The position numbers were made by a program, and so were the translations under genes. From contig NZ_BHZI01000021.1 in assembly GCF_004305975.1 (NCBI RefSeq), forward strand, positions 1 through 33,634: a DNA stretch of 33,634 nucleotides, read 5' to 3'. Position 1 is the first letter of the stretch. The number at the start of each line of letters is the position of its first letter. The notes beneath the pieces were generated by a model. That model saw only the letters and a program-made list of their open reading frames with translations, was not told the origin of the DNA and searched no databases. The DNA is from Streptomyces otsuchiensis. GTDB taxonomy: Bacteria; Actinomycetota; Actinomycetes; Streptomycetales; Streptomycetaceae. Below are positions 10,236 through 18,194 of this stretch, in pieces.

Positions 10236-10771
10236 CGGGCAGCCTCGGCCTTCTCCTCGAGGTCGTCGAGGAAACGGTCGATGGTGCGGCTCTGGCGGGC
10301 GTGGTCCTCAAGGGACTCCCCGACGAGCCGGCCCGCGAGTTCGGTGGCGATCTTGCCGACGTCCTGACGCAGGGCCTCGGCGGCCTGCTGACGCTCCGCG
10401 GTGATCTGGGCGTGACCGGCGGCGATGATCTCCTCGCGCTGGCGCTGGCCCTCCTCGCGCATCTCGGCGATCAGCGTGGCGCCCTGCTCCTGGGCTTCCT
10501 GGCGCAGGCGTGAGGCGTCCCGCCGGGCATCGGCGAGCTGCGCGCGGTACTCCTCAAGGGTCTGCCGCGCTTCGGCCTGGACGGCCTCGGCCTTCTCCAT
10601 GCCGCCCTCGATGGCTTCCCGCCGCTCGTCCAGCGCCTTGTTGACGGCCGGGAGGAGCTTCTTGTGGAAGGCGAGGTAGACGACACCGATGCAGATCAGA
10701 CCGATGACGATCTCAGGCAGGACGGGCAGCAGCGGACTCTGCGGCCCGTCTGCGGCCAGCTGAATCATCAT
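10232..10771 (-). CDS. atpF: F0 ATP synthase b subunit
   Basis: 179-residue b subunit, the dimeric peripheral stalk. One N-terminal membrane helix (about residues 18-36, LPEIVIGLICIGVVYLAF) leads into a long charged coiled coil (EKAEAVQAEARQTLEEYRAQ) reaching to F1. Of the two consecutive ATG codons, the first (10771) has AAAGG 6 nt upstream. It follows atpE after 40 nt that hold a small CGGGT/ACCCG hairpin (10797-10811). Confidence 0.97.
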   Translation of the reverse strand: MMIQLAADGPQSPLLPVLPEIVIGLICIGVVYLAFHKKLLPAVNKALDERREAIEGGMEKAEAVQAEARQTLEEYRAQLADARRDASRLRQEAQEQGATLIAEMREEGQRQREEIIAAGHAQITAERQQAAEALRQDVGKIATELAGRLVGESLEDHARQSRTIDRFLDDLEEKAEAAR

Positions 10772-10811
10772 GGTGGACCTTTCGTCGTGAACGGCTCGGG
10801 TGAGGGACCCG

Positions 10812-11048
10812 TCAGTTGAAGATGAACGGGGTGACGAAGCCGATCAGGGCGAGCGCCTCGACCAGGGCGGCACCGAGGAGCATGTTCTGACGGATGAGGC
10901 CGGCGGCCTCGGGCTGGCGGGCGATGGCCTGCACACCGTTGCCGAAGATGTAACCGACGCCGACACCGGCACCGATGACGCCGATGCCGTAGCCGATGGT
11001 GCCGATGTTGCCGTTGACGGCGGCGAGGGTCTCGAAAGCAGCGGACAT
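10812..11048 (-). CDS. atpE: F0 ATP synthase c subunit
   Basis: 78-residue proteolipid that forms the rotor ring. Two membrane helices (Gly-rich GIGVIGAGVGVGYIFG and GAALVEALALIGFVTPFIF) flank the polar loop ARQPEA. The proton-carrying carboxylate is Glu64. ATG 11048 is preferred over the longer frame because GAAGGA lies about 10 nt upstream and the protein then begins with the conserved MSAAFETLAAV. The upstream gap carries a perfect hairpin that may boost or protect this message, which must be translated several-fold more than its neighbours. Confidence 0.98.
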   Translation of the reverse strand: MSAAFETLAAVNGNIGTIGYGIGVIGAGVGVGYIFGNGVQAIARQPEAAGLIRQNMLLGAALVEALALIGFVTPFIFN

Positions 11049-11074
11049 GTCCGTGGTTCCTTCTCTGTGATAGG

Positions 11075-11096
11075 CCGGTGGACATGTGTCCACCGG
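11075..11096 (-). promoter_or_regulatory. Perfect hairpin upstream of atpE
   Basis: CCGGTGGAC (11075-11083) pairs with GTCCACCGG (11088-11096) over an ATGT loop, 27 nt upstream of the atpE start and 57 nt after the atpB stop. It could be a processing or stabilising element for the high-copy c-subunit message. The 104-base gap otherwise shows only the atpE ribosome site. Confidence 0.6.
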
Positions 11097-11152
11097 TCGT
11101 CTGGCGGCTGGGGACCGCGAGGGCCCCCGTCGGGCGGGTCAGAAGAAGCGGG

Positions 11153-11962
11153 TCAGTGCGGCTCTTCCAGCGCGCCCGAGATGTAGGTCGCGGTCAGGAT
11201 CGTGAACACGTAGGCCTGCAGCGCCTGGATGAAGAGCTCGAAGACCGTGATCACGAGCGTCATGACCAGCGAGCCGACGGCGAAGAAGGTGCCGACGACG
11301 GTGCCGAGCATGTACCAGGCGCCGATCAGGAAGACCAGGATCAGGACGTGGCCCGCGAACATGTTGGCGAACAGACGCACGGCCAGCGTGAACGGCCGCA
11401 GGAAGACGTTCGACAGGATCTCGATCGGCGTGACGATCACGTAGATCGGCTTCGGCAGCCCGCTCGGCACGCAGATGTTGCGGATGCCGCCGACGAACCC
11501 GTTGGTCTTGAAGGTCACCGTCATGTACGTGACCCACACGACCAGCGCCAGCGCGATCGGGTAGGCGATGATCGAGGAGGCCGGCAGCTGCGCGACCGGG
11601 ATCACGGCCCAGAGGTTGAACATCCAGACCGTGAAGAACAGCGAGACCAGCAGGGGTACGAACGACTCCGCCTGCTTGCCGATGACCGCCCGCGCGATGC
11701 CGGTGCGGACGAAGTCGTAGAGGATCTCCGCGACCATCTGCAGCTTGCCCGGGACGACCTTCGCGTTGCCGAACGCCGCCCAGAAGAAGCCGATGACCAG
11801 CAGCGAGCCGAGGATCGCGAGCAGCGCCGGCTTGTTGAAGTCGAAGCCGCCGATGCTGAAGATCGGCTCGAACTGGAACGACCAGAGCGAAGGAGCGGGG
11901 TAGCCGCAGTCCTGGAAGAGATGGCAGTCGGTCTCGAAGGCGAGCGTCTGGTCGCTATTCAC
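11153..11962 (-). CDS. atpB: F0 ATP synthase a subunit
   Basis: 269-residue a subunit, the stator half of the proton channel next to the c ring. It has multiple membrane helices, with the essential Arg196 in LRPFTLAVRLFANMFAGHVL. I place the start at GTG 11962: AAGGAG (11969-11974) lies exactly 6 nt upstream, and the product then begins MNSDQTLAFETDCHLF, like other Streptomyces AtpB proteins as I recall them. The ATG at 11980, which would add MPKELA, has no ribosome site and its codons encode the AAGGAG itself. Confidence 0.95.
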   Translation of the reverse strand: MNSDQTLAFETDCHLFQDCGYPAPSLWSFQFEPIFSIGGFDFNKPALLAILGSLLVIGFFWAAFGNAKVVPGKLQMVAEILYDFVRTGIARAVIGKQAESFVPLLVSLFFTVWMFNLWAVIPVAQLPASSIIAYPIALALVVWVTYMTVTFKTNGFVGGIRNICVPSGLPKPIYVIVTPIEILSNVFLRPFTLAVRLFANMFAGHVLILVFLIGAWYMLGTVVGTFFAVGSLVMTLVITVFELFIQALQAYVFTILTATYISGALEEPH

Positions 11963-12235
11963 CGCGAGCTCCTTCGGCATGACGCATGGATACGGCTACC
12001 TCGCGTGTGGGCGTGGCGGCGTGCCACGGAACGGCACTGGACTGGGTAAGTGACGGGAGGAGGAGCCGGCCGGCACGAACACCACGCCGCCCCTTGGGAG
12101 TCCGGGGGGCACGCGCGGCTGTCCCGTACAGCGCGCGTCCCGTCGTCAGCTGAGGCTCCGGCGACGGACAATAGCAGCCCGCGAAGGGCACCCTTATGCC
12201 GCCCCCCGCGAGGTCGGCGCCGACCAGGCCCGGCA
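11963..12235. other. 273-bp atpI-atpB gap, no gene seen
   Basis: Frames here are Arg/Pro/Gly-rich and unrelated to any protein I know. The only AT-rich spots are GACAATAG near 12166-12173 (minus strand TATTGT, a possible -10 without a good -35) and CTTATG near 12192. An additional atpB promoter is possible but not demonstrated. Confidence 0.4.
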
Positions 12236-12679
12236 TCAGCCGGTGGCCTTGTCGTCGGTGCCGGGCCCGGCGGCCGGGGTCTGCTCGCCGGTCACCACGT
12301 AGGGCGTCTTGACCTTGAGGTTGCCGTGGACCTGGCCCACGATCCACGCCACCGAGGTCACCAGGACACCCAGGGCGAAGAGGCGGCCGTCCATGAACGA
12401 GGCGTCCCGCAGGATCACCAGGAGGGCCAGCAGCACGAGGACCTTGCTGATGTAGACGGCCACGGCCGCCCCCATCAGCAGGTCGGGCCGCCGGTGGACC
12501 ACCTTGGCGAGCGCGAACTGCCCGGATGCGAAGAACAGGCCGCCGACGAGCACGCCGAGGCCGACGCTCACCGCTCCCTCGGAACCACGCAGCACGGCGC
12601 CCGCCACGAGGGCGATCGCACCGGCCACGGCAGTGAGGATCGCGGCGCCGCGGAGGATCCGGGCGTCGTTGGGCTGCAT
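12236..12679 (-). CDS. atpI: AtpI-like membrane protein at the head of the atp operon
   Basis: 147 residues with four predicted membrane segments (AAILTAVAGAIALVAGAVL, VSVGLGVLVGGLFFASGQFAL, LLMGAAVAVYISKVLVLLALLVIL, LFALGVLVTSVAWIVGQ) and a short hydrophilic tail. Size, topology and position as first gene of the atp operon fit the poorly conserved AtpI family, proposed to assist c-ring assembly or Mg2+ supply. Sequence conservation in this family is low, so the call rests on context as much as residues. Start ATG 12679. Confidence 0.85.
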   Translation of the reverse strand: MQPNDARILRGAAILTAVAGAIALVAGAVLRGSEGAVSVGLGVLVGGLFFASGQFALAKVVHRRPDLLMGAAVAVYISKVLVLLALLVILRDASFMDGRLFALGVLVTSVAWIVGQVHGNLKVKTPYVVTGEQTPAAGPGTDDKATG

Positions 12680-12756
12680 GAAGTGGTCTCCGGCGATACG
12701 TCGGGGAAGTCTTCGTTGACGGGCCCCAAGAGCGAGAACTGCTCCATCGGGACTAC

Positions 12757-12770
12757 GTGAACGCTATCAC
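12757..12770. promoter_or_regulatory. Crp-like palindrome upstream of the atp operon
   Basis: GTGA-ACGCTA-TCAC matches the half-sites of the Crp family consensus TGTGA-N6-TCACA. It lies about 78 bp upstream of atpI inside an AT-rich island (12751-12800) unlike its surroundings, which is the likely atp promoter region; I cannot assign a convincing -35/-10 pair. The rest of the 232-bp gap 12680-12911 shows a CGTGTG/CACACG hairpin at about 12798-12820 and no gene. Confidence 0.45.
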
Positions 12771-12911
12771 AAACTATTTGATGAGGTCTTTACCTAGTTC
12801 GTGTGCAGGAACTCACACGTCCGGGGTACCTCACGCGCGCGTGGCTGACGCCCGTCCGGGTGACCGGAGGAAACGGTCCGCCCGGCGCGCTCGACACCGC
12901 TCCGCCGCTGG

Positions 12912-14354
12912 TCATGAGCCCTGTCGCGGCCGGCCGCCGCCTCCGACGGCCTGCTCGCGCCGTCCACCGGCGCCACCGTCCTCGCCGGCGCCACTGCGGG
13001 TCTCGCCGCTCTGGTCGTGATCGTGGCCGTGGCCCTCGTGGTGGTCCCGCCGCCCGGCCGGATGCCGGCCCGCTCCCGGCCCGGGCCGTTCCGCGCTGCG
13101 GCCGAACCGGCGCCGCTCCCCCACCGCCGTGGCGCCGCTCAGACCGCGCTCCACGGCCTCGGCACGATCGGCGGTCGTCACGGGCTCCGGGCGGCGGTAG
13201 CGCGGCGGCACCAGCCGCTGCGCCCACCACGGCACCCGGGGGGTGAACCGCGGCAGCAACAGCAGCACCAGCCCGATGGCGCTCAGTCCCACGATCGTCG
13301 GGATGACGACCAGGCTGTCGCCCCGCACGGTGAAGCCGACGGTGCCGAAGGCGATCAGCGCCGACCAGAAGTACATGATGAGAACGGCCCGGCTGTGGCT
13401 GTGGCCGATCTCCAGCAGCCGGTGGTGCAGATGACCGCGGTCGGCGGCGAACGGCGACTGCCCGTTCCAGGTGCGCCGCACCACCGCCAGCAGCAGGTCG
13501 GCGACCGGCACCGCGATGATGGTCAGCGGCAGCAGCAGCGGGATGTAGACCGGCACCATCTCCTGGATGGTCTGCCGCACCGAACCGGTGAAGAGGTTCA
13601 GCTGGTCCGGATCGACCTGGCCGGTCACCGAGGCGGCGGAGGCCGCCATCACCAGGCCCAGCAGCATCGAGCCGGAGTCGCCCATGAAGATCCGCGCCGG
13701 GTGCATGTTGTGCGGCAGGAAGCCGAGACACATGCCGATGAGCACCGCCGAGAAGAGCGTGGCGGGCGCGGCGGCCTCGATCCCGTAGCCGTACCAGAGG
13801 CGGTAGGTGTAGAGGAAGAACGCGGCGGCGGCGATGCAGACCATGCCGGCCGCCAGACCGTCCAGTCCGTCGACGAAGTTCACCGCGTTGATGGTGACCA
13901 CCACCAGCGCGACGGTGAGCAGGATCGACTGCATCGGCGTCAGCGCCACCACGCCCACGCCGGGGATCGGCAGCCACAGGATCGCCAGGCCCTGCATGAC
14001 CATGACGCCGGCGGCGATCATCTGGCAGCCGAGCTTCACCAGCGCGTCGACGCCCCACTTGTCGTCCAGGACGCCCAGCAGAAAGATGAGCCCGGCACCG
14101 GCCAGCAGCGCCCGCGGCTCGCTGGAACTGGCGAACACGTCGCCGATGTTGGTCAGCTGGGAGGCCACCAGCAGACCGGCGCACAACCCGCCGAACATCG
14201 CGATCCCGCCGAGCCGCGGGGTCGGCTCCCGGTGCACGTCGCGCGCGCGGATCTGCGGCACGGCGCCGGCGGCGATCGCGAACTTGCGCACCGGGCCGGT
14301 CAGCAGATACGTCACGGCCGCCGTCACGCAGAGCGTCAGCAGGTATTCGCGCAC
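12912..14354 (-). CDS. Polyprenyl-phosphate sugar-1-phosphate transferase (WecA/TagO/MraY family)
   Basis: 480-residue integral membrane enzyme that transfers a sugar-1-phosphate (probably GlcNAc-1-P) from a UDP-sugar to a polyprenyl phosphate, starting cell-wall glycopolymer synthesis. About eleven hydrophobic segments are visible. Catalytic motifs are present: the Asp pair at 97-98 (LGVLDDKWGVD), NFVDGLDG at 159-166, RIFMGDSGS and the HLHHRLLEIGHS nucleotide motif. The C-terminal 100 residues are hydrophilic, Gly/Arg-rich and include the His cluster DHHEGHGHDHD, beyond the usual length of about 370. It is not MraY itself, which sits in the dcw cluster. Start ATG 14354. It is separate from the phosphatase-like gene upstream (231-nt gap). 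Confidence 0.9.
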   Translation of the reverse strand: MREYLLTLCVTAAVTYLLTGPVRKFAIAAGAVPQIRARDVHREPTPRLGGIAMFGGLCAGLLVASQLTNIGDVFASSSEPRALLAGAGLIFLLGVLDDKWGVDALVKLGCQMIAAGVMVMQGLAILWLPIPGVGVVALTPMQSILLTVALVVVTINAVNFVDGLDGLAAGMVCIAAAAFFLYTYRLWYGYGIEAAAPATLFSAVLIGMCLGFLPHNMHPARIFMGDSGSMLLGLVMAASAASVTGQVDPDQLNLFTGSVRQTIQEMVPVYIPLLLPLTIIAVPVADLLLAVVRRTWNGQSPFAADRGHLHHRLLEIGHSHSRAVLIMYFWSALIAFGTVGFTVRGDSLVVIPTIVGLSAIGLVLLLLPRFTPRVPWWAQRLVPPRYRRPEPVTTADRAEAVERGLSGATAVGERRRFGRSAERPGPGAGRHPAGRRDHHEGHGHDHDQSGETRSGAGEDGGAGGRREQAVGGGGRPRQGS

Positions 14355-14450
14355 GGGCTCCCCAGTGTGATTCGGACCTCAGGGCCCACACCCTAGCTCC
14401 AGACGAGGGCCCTCCCGCACGCTCCCACCTGCCCCGGGCGGCCCCGGGCT

Positions 14451-14495
14451 CCCGTCACCGCGCCCCGCCGCGAAGCGGTCACCCGGGGTGACGGG
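14451..14495 (-). terminator. Hairpin after the phosphatase-like gene
   Basis: CCCGTCACC (14451-14459) pairs with GGTGACGGG (14487-14495); a second inner stem CCGC/GCGG can form in the loop. It lies about 90 nt after the phosphatase-like stop on the minus strand and could end the prfA-prmC-tsaC-phosphatase transcript. Confidence 0.45.
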
Positions 14496-14536
14496 TCCGG
14501 GGCTTGCCGGGACGGCGGTGCTCCGTTCTCCGCCGC

Positions 14537-14589
14537 GCCGGACGCTCAGGCCGGATGCTCAGGCCGGAGAGTCATCGCCGGACGCTCAG
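14537..14589. repeat. 13-bp tandem repeats touching the phosphatase-like stop codon
   Basis: Units GCCGGACGCTCAG (14537-14549), GCCGGATGCTCAG (14550-14562), GCCGGAGAGTCATC (14563-14576, degenerate) and GCCGGACGCTCAG (14577-14589). The last unit contains the TGA stop of the gene (14586-14588). In the remaining 14355-14536 gap I see only GC-rich hairpins. Confidence 0.8.
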
Positions 14590-15254
14590 CGCCCGCCGTC
14601 GGCGCGGATGCCGGTCAGCGCCGTGATCACCGGGTCGAGCGCGCCGTGGATCTCCTCGCCCACGCTCCGGAAGTACGGGATCGGCGCCCCGTACGGGTCC
14701 TGCACCTCGTCGGCCTCGGCGCTGGGCGCCGCCAGCCAGCCGCGGAGCGCCGCCGCGGCACGGCTGAGCGCCCGCGCCCGGGAGACCAGCCCGCCGGGTT
14801 CGGTGGCGTCCGGCAGCGTCGCCATGTCGATGACCCGGACCAGCCGGGTGAACTCCTTCAGGGTGAAGGTGCGCAGCCCGGCGGAGTGCCCCATGGAGAT
14901 GACCTGGGCACGGTGGTCGCGGGTCGCGGTCAGCACCAGGTCGGCCCGGATGACGTGCTCGTCCAGCAGCTCGCGCCCGGTGAACCCGTCGGTGTCCGCG
15001 CCGAACTCCGTGAGCACCTGCGCCGCGTGCGCCTCCATGGGCGCGCCGACATGGCCCCAGGTGCCGGCGCTCTCCACGACGAGTCCCCCGGCCGAACCGA
15101 GGCGTTCGGTGACGGCGAGCCGGGTCAGCCGCTCGGTGATCGGTGAGCGGCAGACGTTGCCCGTGGAGACGTGCAGGATCCGGAAGACCTGGCCGGCCTC
15201 CTGGGTGGGGAGGGCGGCTATGCCGGCGTCCGCGTCACTGGCCGCCGCGGTCAA
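14586..15254 (-). CDS. Low-molecular-weight protein-tyrosine-phosphatase-like protein with Ser at the catalytic Cys
   Basis: 222 residues. The fold is that of the LMW phosphatase/arsenate reductase group: an N-terminal P-loop, SAGTWGHVGAPMEAHA and, near the C-terminus, DPYGAP with the Asp expected as general acid. The P-loop reads HVSTGNVCRSP (residues 28-38). In the family CX5R motif the first Cys is the nucleophile; here that position is Ser30, encoded TCC at 15165-15167, while Asn33, Cys35, Arg36 and Ser37 are kept. It may therefore be a non-catalytic binder or use another chemistry. The start is probably TTG 15254, overlapping the tsaC stop by 4 nt (TTGA). I recall the same STGN form in other Streptomyces homologues at this position. 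Confidence 0.85.
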   Translation of the reverse strand: MTAAASDADAGIAALPTQEAGQVFRILHVSTGNVCRSPITERLTRLAVTERLGSAGGLVVESAGTWGHVGAPMEAHAAQVLTEFGADTDGFTGRELLDEHVIRADLVLTATRDHRAQVISMGHSAGLRTFTLKEFTRLVRVIDMATLPDATEPGGLVSRARALSRAAAALRGWLAAPSAEADEVQDPYGAPIPYFRSVGEEIHGALDPVITALTGIRADGGR

Positions 15255-15898
15255 TGGGGGGTCTCCAGGTCGGGGACGACCTCGCGCAGCTGCTGCTCGC
15301 TCACCGCCCCGGGACGCAGCAGCACCGGCACGGGGCCGGTGATGTCGACGATGGTCGACGGCACGTCACTGGGGGTGGGGCCGCCGTCCAGGTAGACGGC
15401 GACGGAGTCGCCCAGCATCCGCTTCGCGGCGTCGCAGTCCTGCGGCGCCGCCTCACCGGTGAGGTTGGCGCTGGAGACGGCCAGGGGCCCGAAGTCCTTC
15501 AGCACCTCCAGGGCGACCGGGTGCAGCGGCATCCGGACGGCGACGGTCCCGTGGGTCTCCCCCAGGTCCCAGGTCAGCGAGGGCTGGTGCCGGGCGACCA
15601 GGGTGAGGCCGCCGGGCCAGAAGGCGTCCACCAGCTCCCAGCAGCGGTCGGACATCCCGGTGACCAGGCCGTGCAGGGTGTTCGGGGAGCCCACCAGCAC
15701 CGGCGTGGGCATGTTGCGGCCACGGCCCTTGGCCTCCAGCAGATCACCGACGGCACGGCGGTTGAAGGCGTCGGCACCGATGCCGTACACCGTGTCGGTG
15801 GGCAGGACGACGAGGTCCCCGCGACGGATGGCGGAGACGGCCTCCCGCAGGCCGTGCTTACGGTCGGACGCATCGGTGCAGTCGTAGCGCCGTGACAT
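15251..15898 (-). CDS. tsaC: L-threonylcarbamoyladenylate synthase (TsaC/Sua5/YrdC)
   Basis: 215 residues. Makes threonylcarbamoyl-AMP from Thr, bicarbonate and ATP, the first step of the t6A37 modification of ANN-reading tRNAs. Family motifs seen: LVVLPTDTVYGIGADA near the N-terminus, the KGRGRNMPTPVLVG nucleotide loop, and AVSSANLTGEAAP. There is no C-terminal Sua5 domain, so it is the short YrdC form. ATG 15898 lies 27 nt after prmC; the stop overlaps the next gene, giving an operon prfA-prmC-tsaC-phosphatase of mainly translation-quality functions. Confidence 0.96.
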   Translation of the reverse strand: MSRRYDCTDASDRKHGLREAVSAIRRGDLVVLPTDTVYGIGADAFNRRAVGDLLEAKGRGRNMPTPVLVGSPNTLHGLVTGMSDRCWELVDAFWPGGLTLVARHQPSLTWDLGETHGTVAVRMPLHPVALEVLKDFGPLAVSSANLTGEAAPQDCDAAKRMLGDSVAVYLDGGPTPSDVPSTIVDITGPVPVLLRPGAVSEQQLREVVPDLETPH

Positions 15899-15925
15899 CT
15901 GTCGTGCTCCTTCGAGGCGTCCGCG

Positions 15926-16807
15926 TCAGCGGGTGACCCGGCGTGCGGTGGCGAACCGGGGACGGTTGTTGAGGTCGGGATGGTCCGCCGCGTCGGCCCA
16001 GCCGCGGTCCTCGGTGAAGATCCAGGGGACCTGCCCGCCCTGGGTGTCCGCGTGTTCCACGACGACGATGCCACCGGGCCGCAGCAACCGGTGCGCGGCG
16101 CGTTCCAGGCCGCGGATGGTGTCGAGCCCGTCCTCCCCGGAGAACAGCGCCAGTTGCGGGTCGTGGTCGCGGGCCTCGGGGGCGACGTACTCCCACTCGC
16201 TGAGCGGGATGTACGGCGGGTTGGAGACCACCAGGTCGACCTGACCGTCCAGTTCGGGCAGGGCGGTGCGGGCGTCGCCCTGGTGCAGCGAGACCCGGGA
16301 ACCCTCGGCCGTGCTCTCGATGTTCTTGCGAGCCCACTCCAGCGCGCCCTCGTCGAGCTCCACCGCGTGTACGCGGGAGCGGGGCACCTCCTGGGCGAGG
16401 GCGAGGGCGATGGCCCCGGAGCCGGTGCACAGGTCGACGATCAGCGGTTCGGCGACGTCCATGGCGCGTACCGCGTCTATCGCCCAGCCGACCACCGACT
16501 CGGTCTCCGGGCGGGGCACGAACACCCCGGCGCCCACCTGGAGTTCGAGATAGCGGAAGAACGCGCGGCCGGTGATGTGCTGGAGCGGTTCGCGGGCCTC
16601 CCGCCGGGCGACGGCCTCCCAGTAGCGGGCGTCGAAGTCGCCGTCGTCCACCAGGTGCAGCGTGGTGCGTTCGGTGCCGTGCACGAACGCCGCGAGCTCC
16701 TCGGCGTCGAAGCGCGGCGACGCGACGCCGGCGGCGGCGAGACGCTGGGTGGCCTGCGCCACTTCGGCGAGCAGCAGCGAACGGGGCGGCGGGGAGGTCG
16801 GTGTCAC
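15926..16807 (-). CDS. prmC: Release factor glutamine N5-methyltransferase
   Basis: 293 residues. Methylates the Gln of the GGQ motif in RF1 and RF2. The N-terminal helical domain is followed by the SAM fold with [15 protein letters not shown] (124-138) and the substrate-glutamine-binding NPPY at 196-199 ([16 protein letters not shown]). I choose GTG 16807, with AGGG about 8 nt upstream; a GTG three codons earlier (16816) is possible. The frame remains open well upstream but there it is only a shadow of prfA. It follows its substrate gene prfA after 130 nt that include a hairpin. Confidence 0.95.
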   Translation of the reverse strand: MTPTSPPPRSLLLAEVAQATQRLAAAGVASPRFDAEELAAFVHGTERTTLHLVDDGDFDARYWEAVARREAREPLQHITGRAFFRYLELQVGAGVFVPRPETESVVGWAIDAVRAMDVAEPLIVDLCTGSGAIALALAQEVPRSRVHAVELDEGALEWARKNIESTAEGSRVSLHQGDARTALPELDGQVDLVVSNPPYIPLSEWEYVAPEARDHDPQLALFSGEDGLDTIRGLERAAHRLLRPGGIVVVEHADTQGGQVPWIFTEDRGWADAADHPDLNNRPRFATARRVTR

Positions 16808-16848
16808 GGAACCCACCCTACGTTCACCGTGTCCCTTCGTTTCTCGTG

Positions 16849-16869
16849 CCGCCGCCCCTCGGGCGGCGG
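16849..16869 (-). terminator. Intercistronic hairpin prfA-prmC
   Basis: CCGCCGCCC (16849-16857) pairs with GGGCGGCGG (16861-16869) over a 3-nt loop. It stands in the 130-nt gap, about 70 nt after the prfA stop, and has no U-tract. It may attenuate or stabilise the transcript. Confidence 0.5.
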
Positions 16870-16937
16870 TCGTCACGGTAGCGGCGGCGGCCCGCCGGGG
16901 CGCGGCTCCGGGCGTGGGCCCGGGCGGCGCGCGGTGC

Positions 16938-18008
16938 TTACGGGGAGTCGGCCAGCCGGGCGGCGGAGTCGGCGTCCAGACATGCCTGGATGACCGGATC
17001 GAGGTCACCGTCGAGCACCTGGTCGAGGTTGTAGGCCTTGAACCCCACCCGGTGGTCGGAGATGCGGTTCTCGGGGAAGTTGTAGGTCCGGATCTTCTCC
17101 GAGCGGTCCATCGTGCGGACCTGGCTGCGGCGTACGTCGGACGCCTCCCGCTCGGCCTCCTCCTGCGCGGCGGCCAGCAGGCGCGACCGCAGGATGCGCA
17201 GCGCCTGCTCCTTGTTCTGGAGCTGGCTCTTCTCGTTCTGGCACGACGCGACGACACCGGTCGGCAGGTGGGTGATGCGGACGGCGGAGTCGGTGGTGTT
17301 GACCGACTGGCCGCCCGGCCCGGACGAGCGGTAGACGTCGATGCGCAGGTCCGAGGGATTGACGTCGACCTCGACGTCCTCGGCCTCGGGGGTGACGAGC
17401 ACACCGGCGGCGGAGGTGTGGATGCGGCCGGCCGACTCGGTGGCGGGAACGCGCTGCACCCGGTGCACACCGCCCTCGTACTTCATCCGGGCCCACACAC
17501 CCTGGCCGGGCTCGCTCTGGCCGCGCGCCTTCACCGCGACCTGGACGTCCTTGTAGCCGCCGAGTTCGGACTCGGTGGCGTCGATGATCTCGGTCTTCCA
17601 CCCGGTGCGCTCGGCGTACCGCAGGTACATCCGCAGCAGGTCGCTCGCGAAGAGAGCGGACTCGTCGCCACCGGCGCCGGCCTTGATCTCCAGGATGACG
17701 TCCTTGTCGTCCGCGGGGTCGCGCGGGACCAGCAGCAGGCGCAGCCGCTCGGTCAGTTCGGCGGACTGCTCCTCCAGCGCCTTCACCTCGGCGGCGAACT
17801 CGGGCTCCTCGGCCGCGAGCTCACGGGCGGTGGTGATGTCCTCGGCGCAGCGCCGCCAGTCGCGGTAGACGGCGATGACCGGGGTCAGCTCCGCGTAGCG
17901 CTTGCTCATGGTGCGGGCGCGTCCCTGGTCGGCGTGGACCGACGGGTCGGCGAGCAGCCGTTCGAGGTCGGCGTGCTCGCCGATGAGTTCCTCGACCGCC
18001 TCGAACAT
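16938..18008 (-). CDS. prfA: Peptide chain release factor 1
   Basis: 356 residues. Recognises UAA and UAG and triggers peptide release. The codon-recognition tripeptide PAT is at 188-190 ([14 protein letters not shown]) and the catalytic GGQ at 232-234 ([20 protein letters not shown]), the residue modified by the adjacent PrmC. PAT rather than SPF shows RF1, not RF2. ATG 18008 has GGGAG 8 nt upstream; the longer frame is not conserved-looking. The 186-nt gap to rpmE contains a GCCGTACC/GGTACGGC hairpin (18116-18133). Confidence 0.98.
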   Translation of the reverse strand: MFEAVEELIGEHADLERLLADPSVHADQGRARTMSKRYAELTPVIAVYRDWRRCAEDITTARELAAEEPEFAAEVKALEEQSAELTERLRLLLVPRDPADDKDVILEIKAGAGGDESALFASDLLRMYLRYAERTGWKTEIIDATESELGGYKDVQVAVKARGQSEPGQGVWARMKYEGGVHRVQRVPATESAGRIHTSAAGVLVTPEAEDVEVDVNPSDLRIDVYRSSGPGGQSVNTTDSAVRITHLPTGVVASCQNEKSQLQNKEQALRILRSRLLAAAQEEAEREASDVRRSQVRTMDRSEKIRTYNFPENRISDHRVGFKAYNLDQVLDGDLDPVIQACLDADSAARLADSP

Positions 18009-18115
18009 TTCGGTGGCTCCCGGGACGATGTGACGTGTGGTGGACGGTGCTGGAAGGGGGTCGCGCGGGGCGGCGTGCGGCAACGGGCGCGACCGTGCGG
18101 TGCGCCCGGCCCGGC

Positions 18116-18133
18116 GCCGTACCGGGGTACGGC
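18116..18133 (-). terminator. Hairpin between rpmE and prfA
   Basis: GCCGTACC (18116-18123) is followed after two bases by its exact complement GGTACGGC (18126-18133). A wider ACGCCGG/CCGGCGT pair also spans about 18141-18186. Either may partly terminate the rpmE message before prfA. Confidence 0.5.
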
Positions 18134-18194
18134 ACGGAAAACGCCGGTCCGGCCGCCCCCGCGTCGGGGAGCGACCGAGCCGGCGTGCCGTTCG

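Noticed and set aside
14586-15254. Phosphatase-like gene as an arsenate reductase
   Set aside because: No ars genes nearby, and the catalytic Cys needed for both activities is Ser.
16938-17470. Fusion of prmC to a long N-terminal extension
   Set aside because: The open frame upstream of prmC lies in another frame of prfA and has Ser/Arg/Thr-rich shadow composition.
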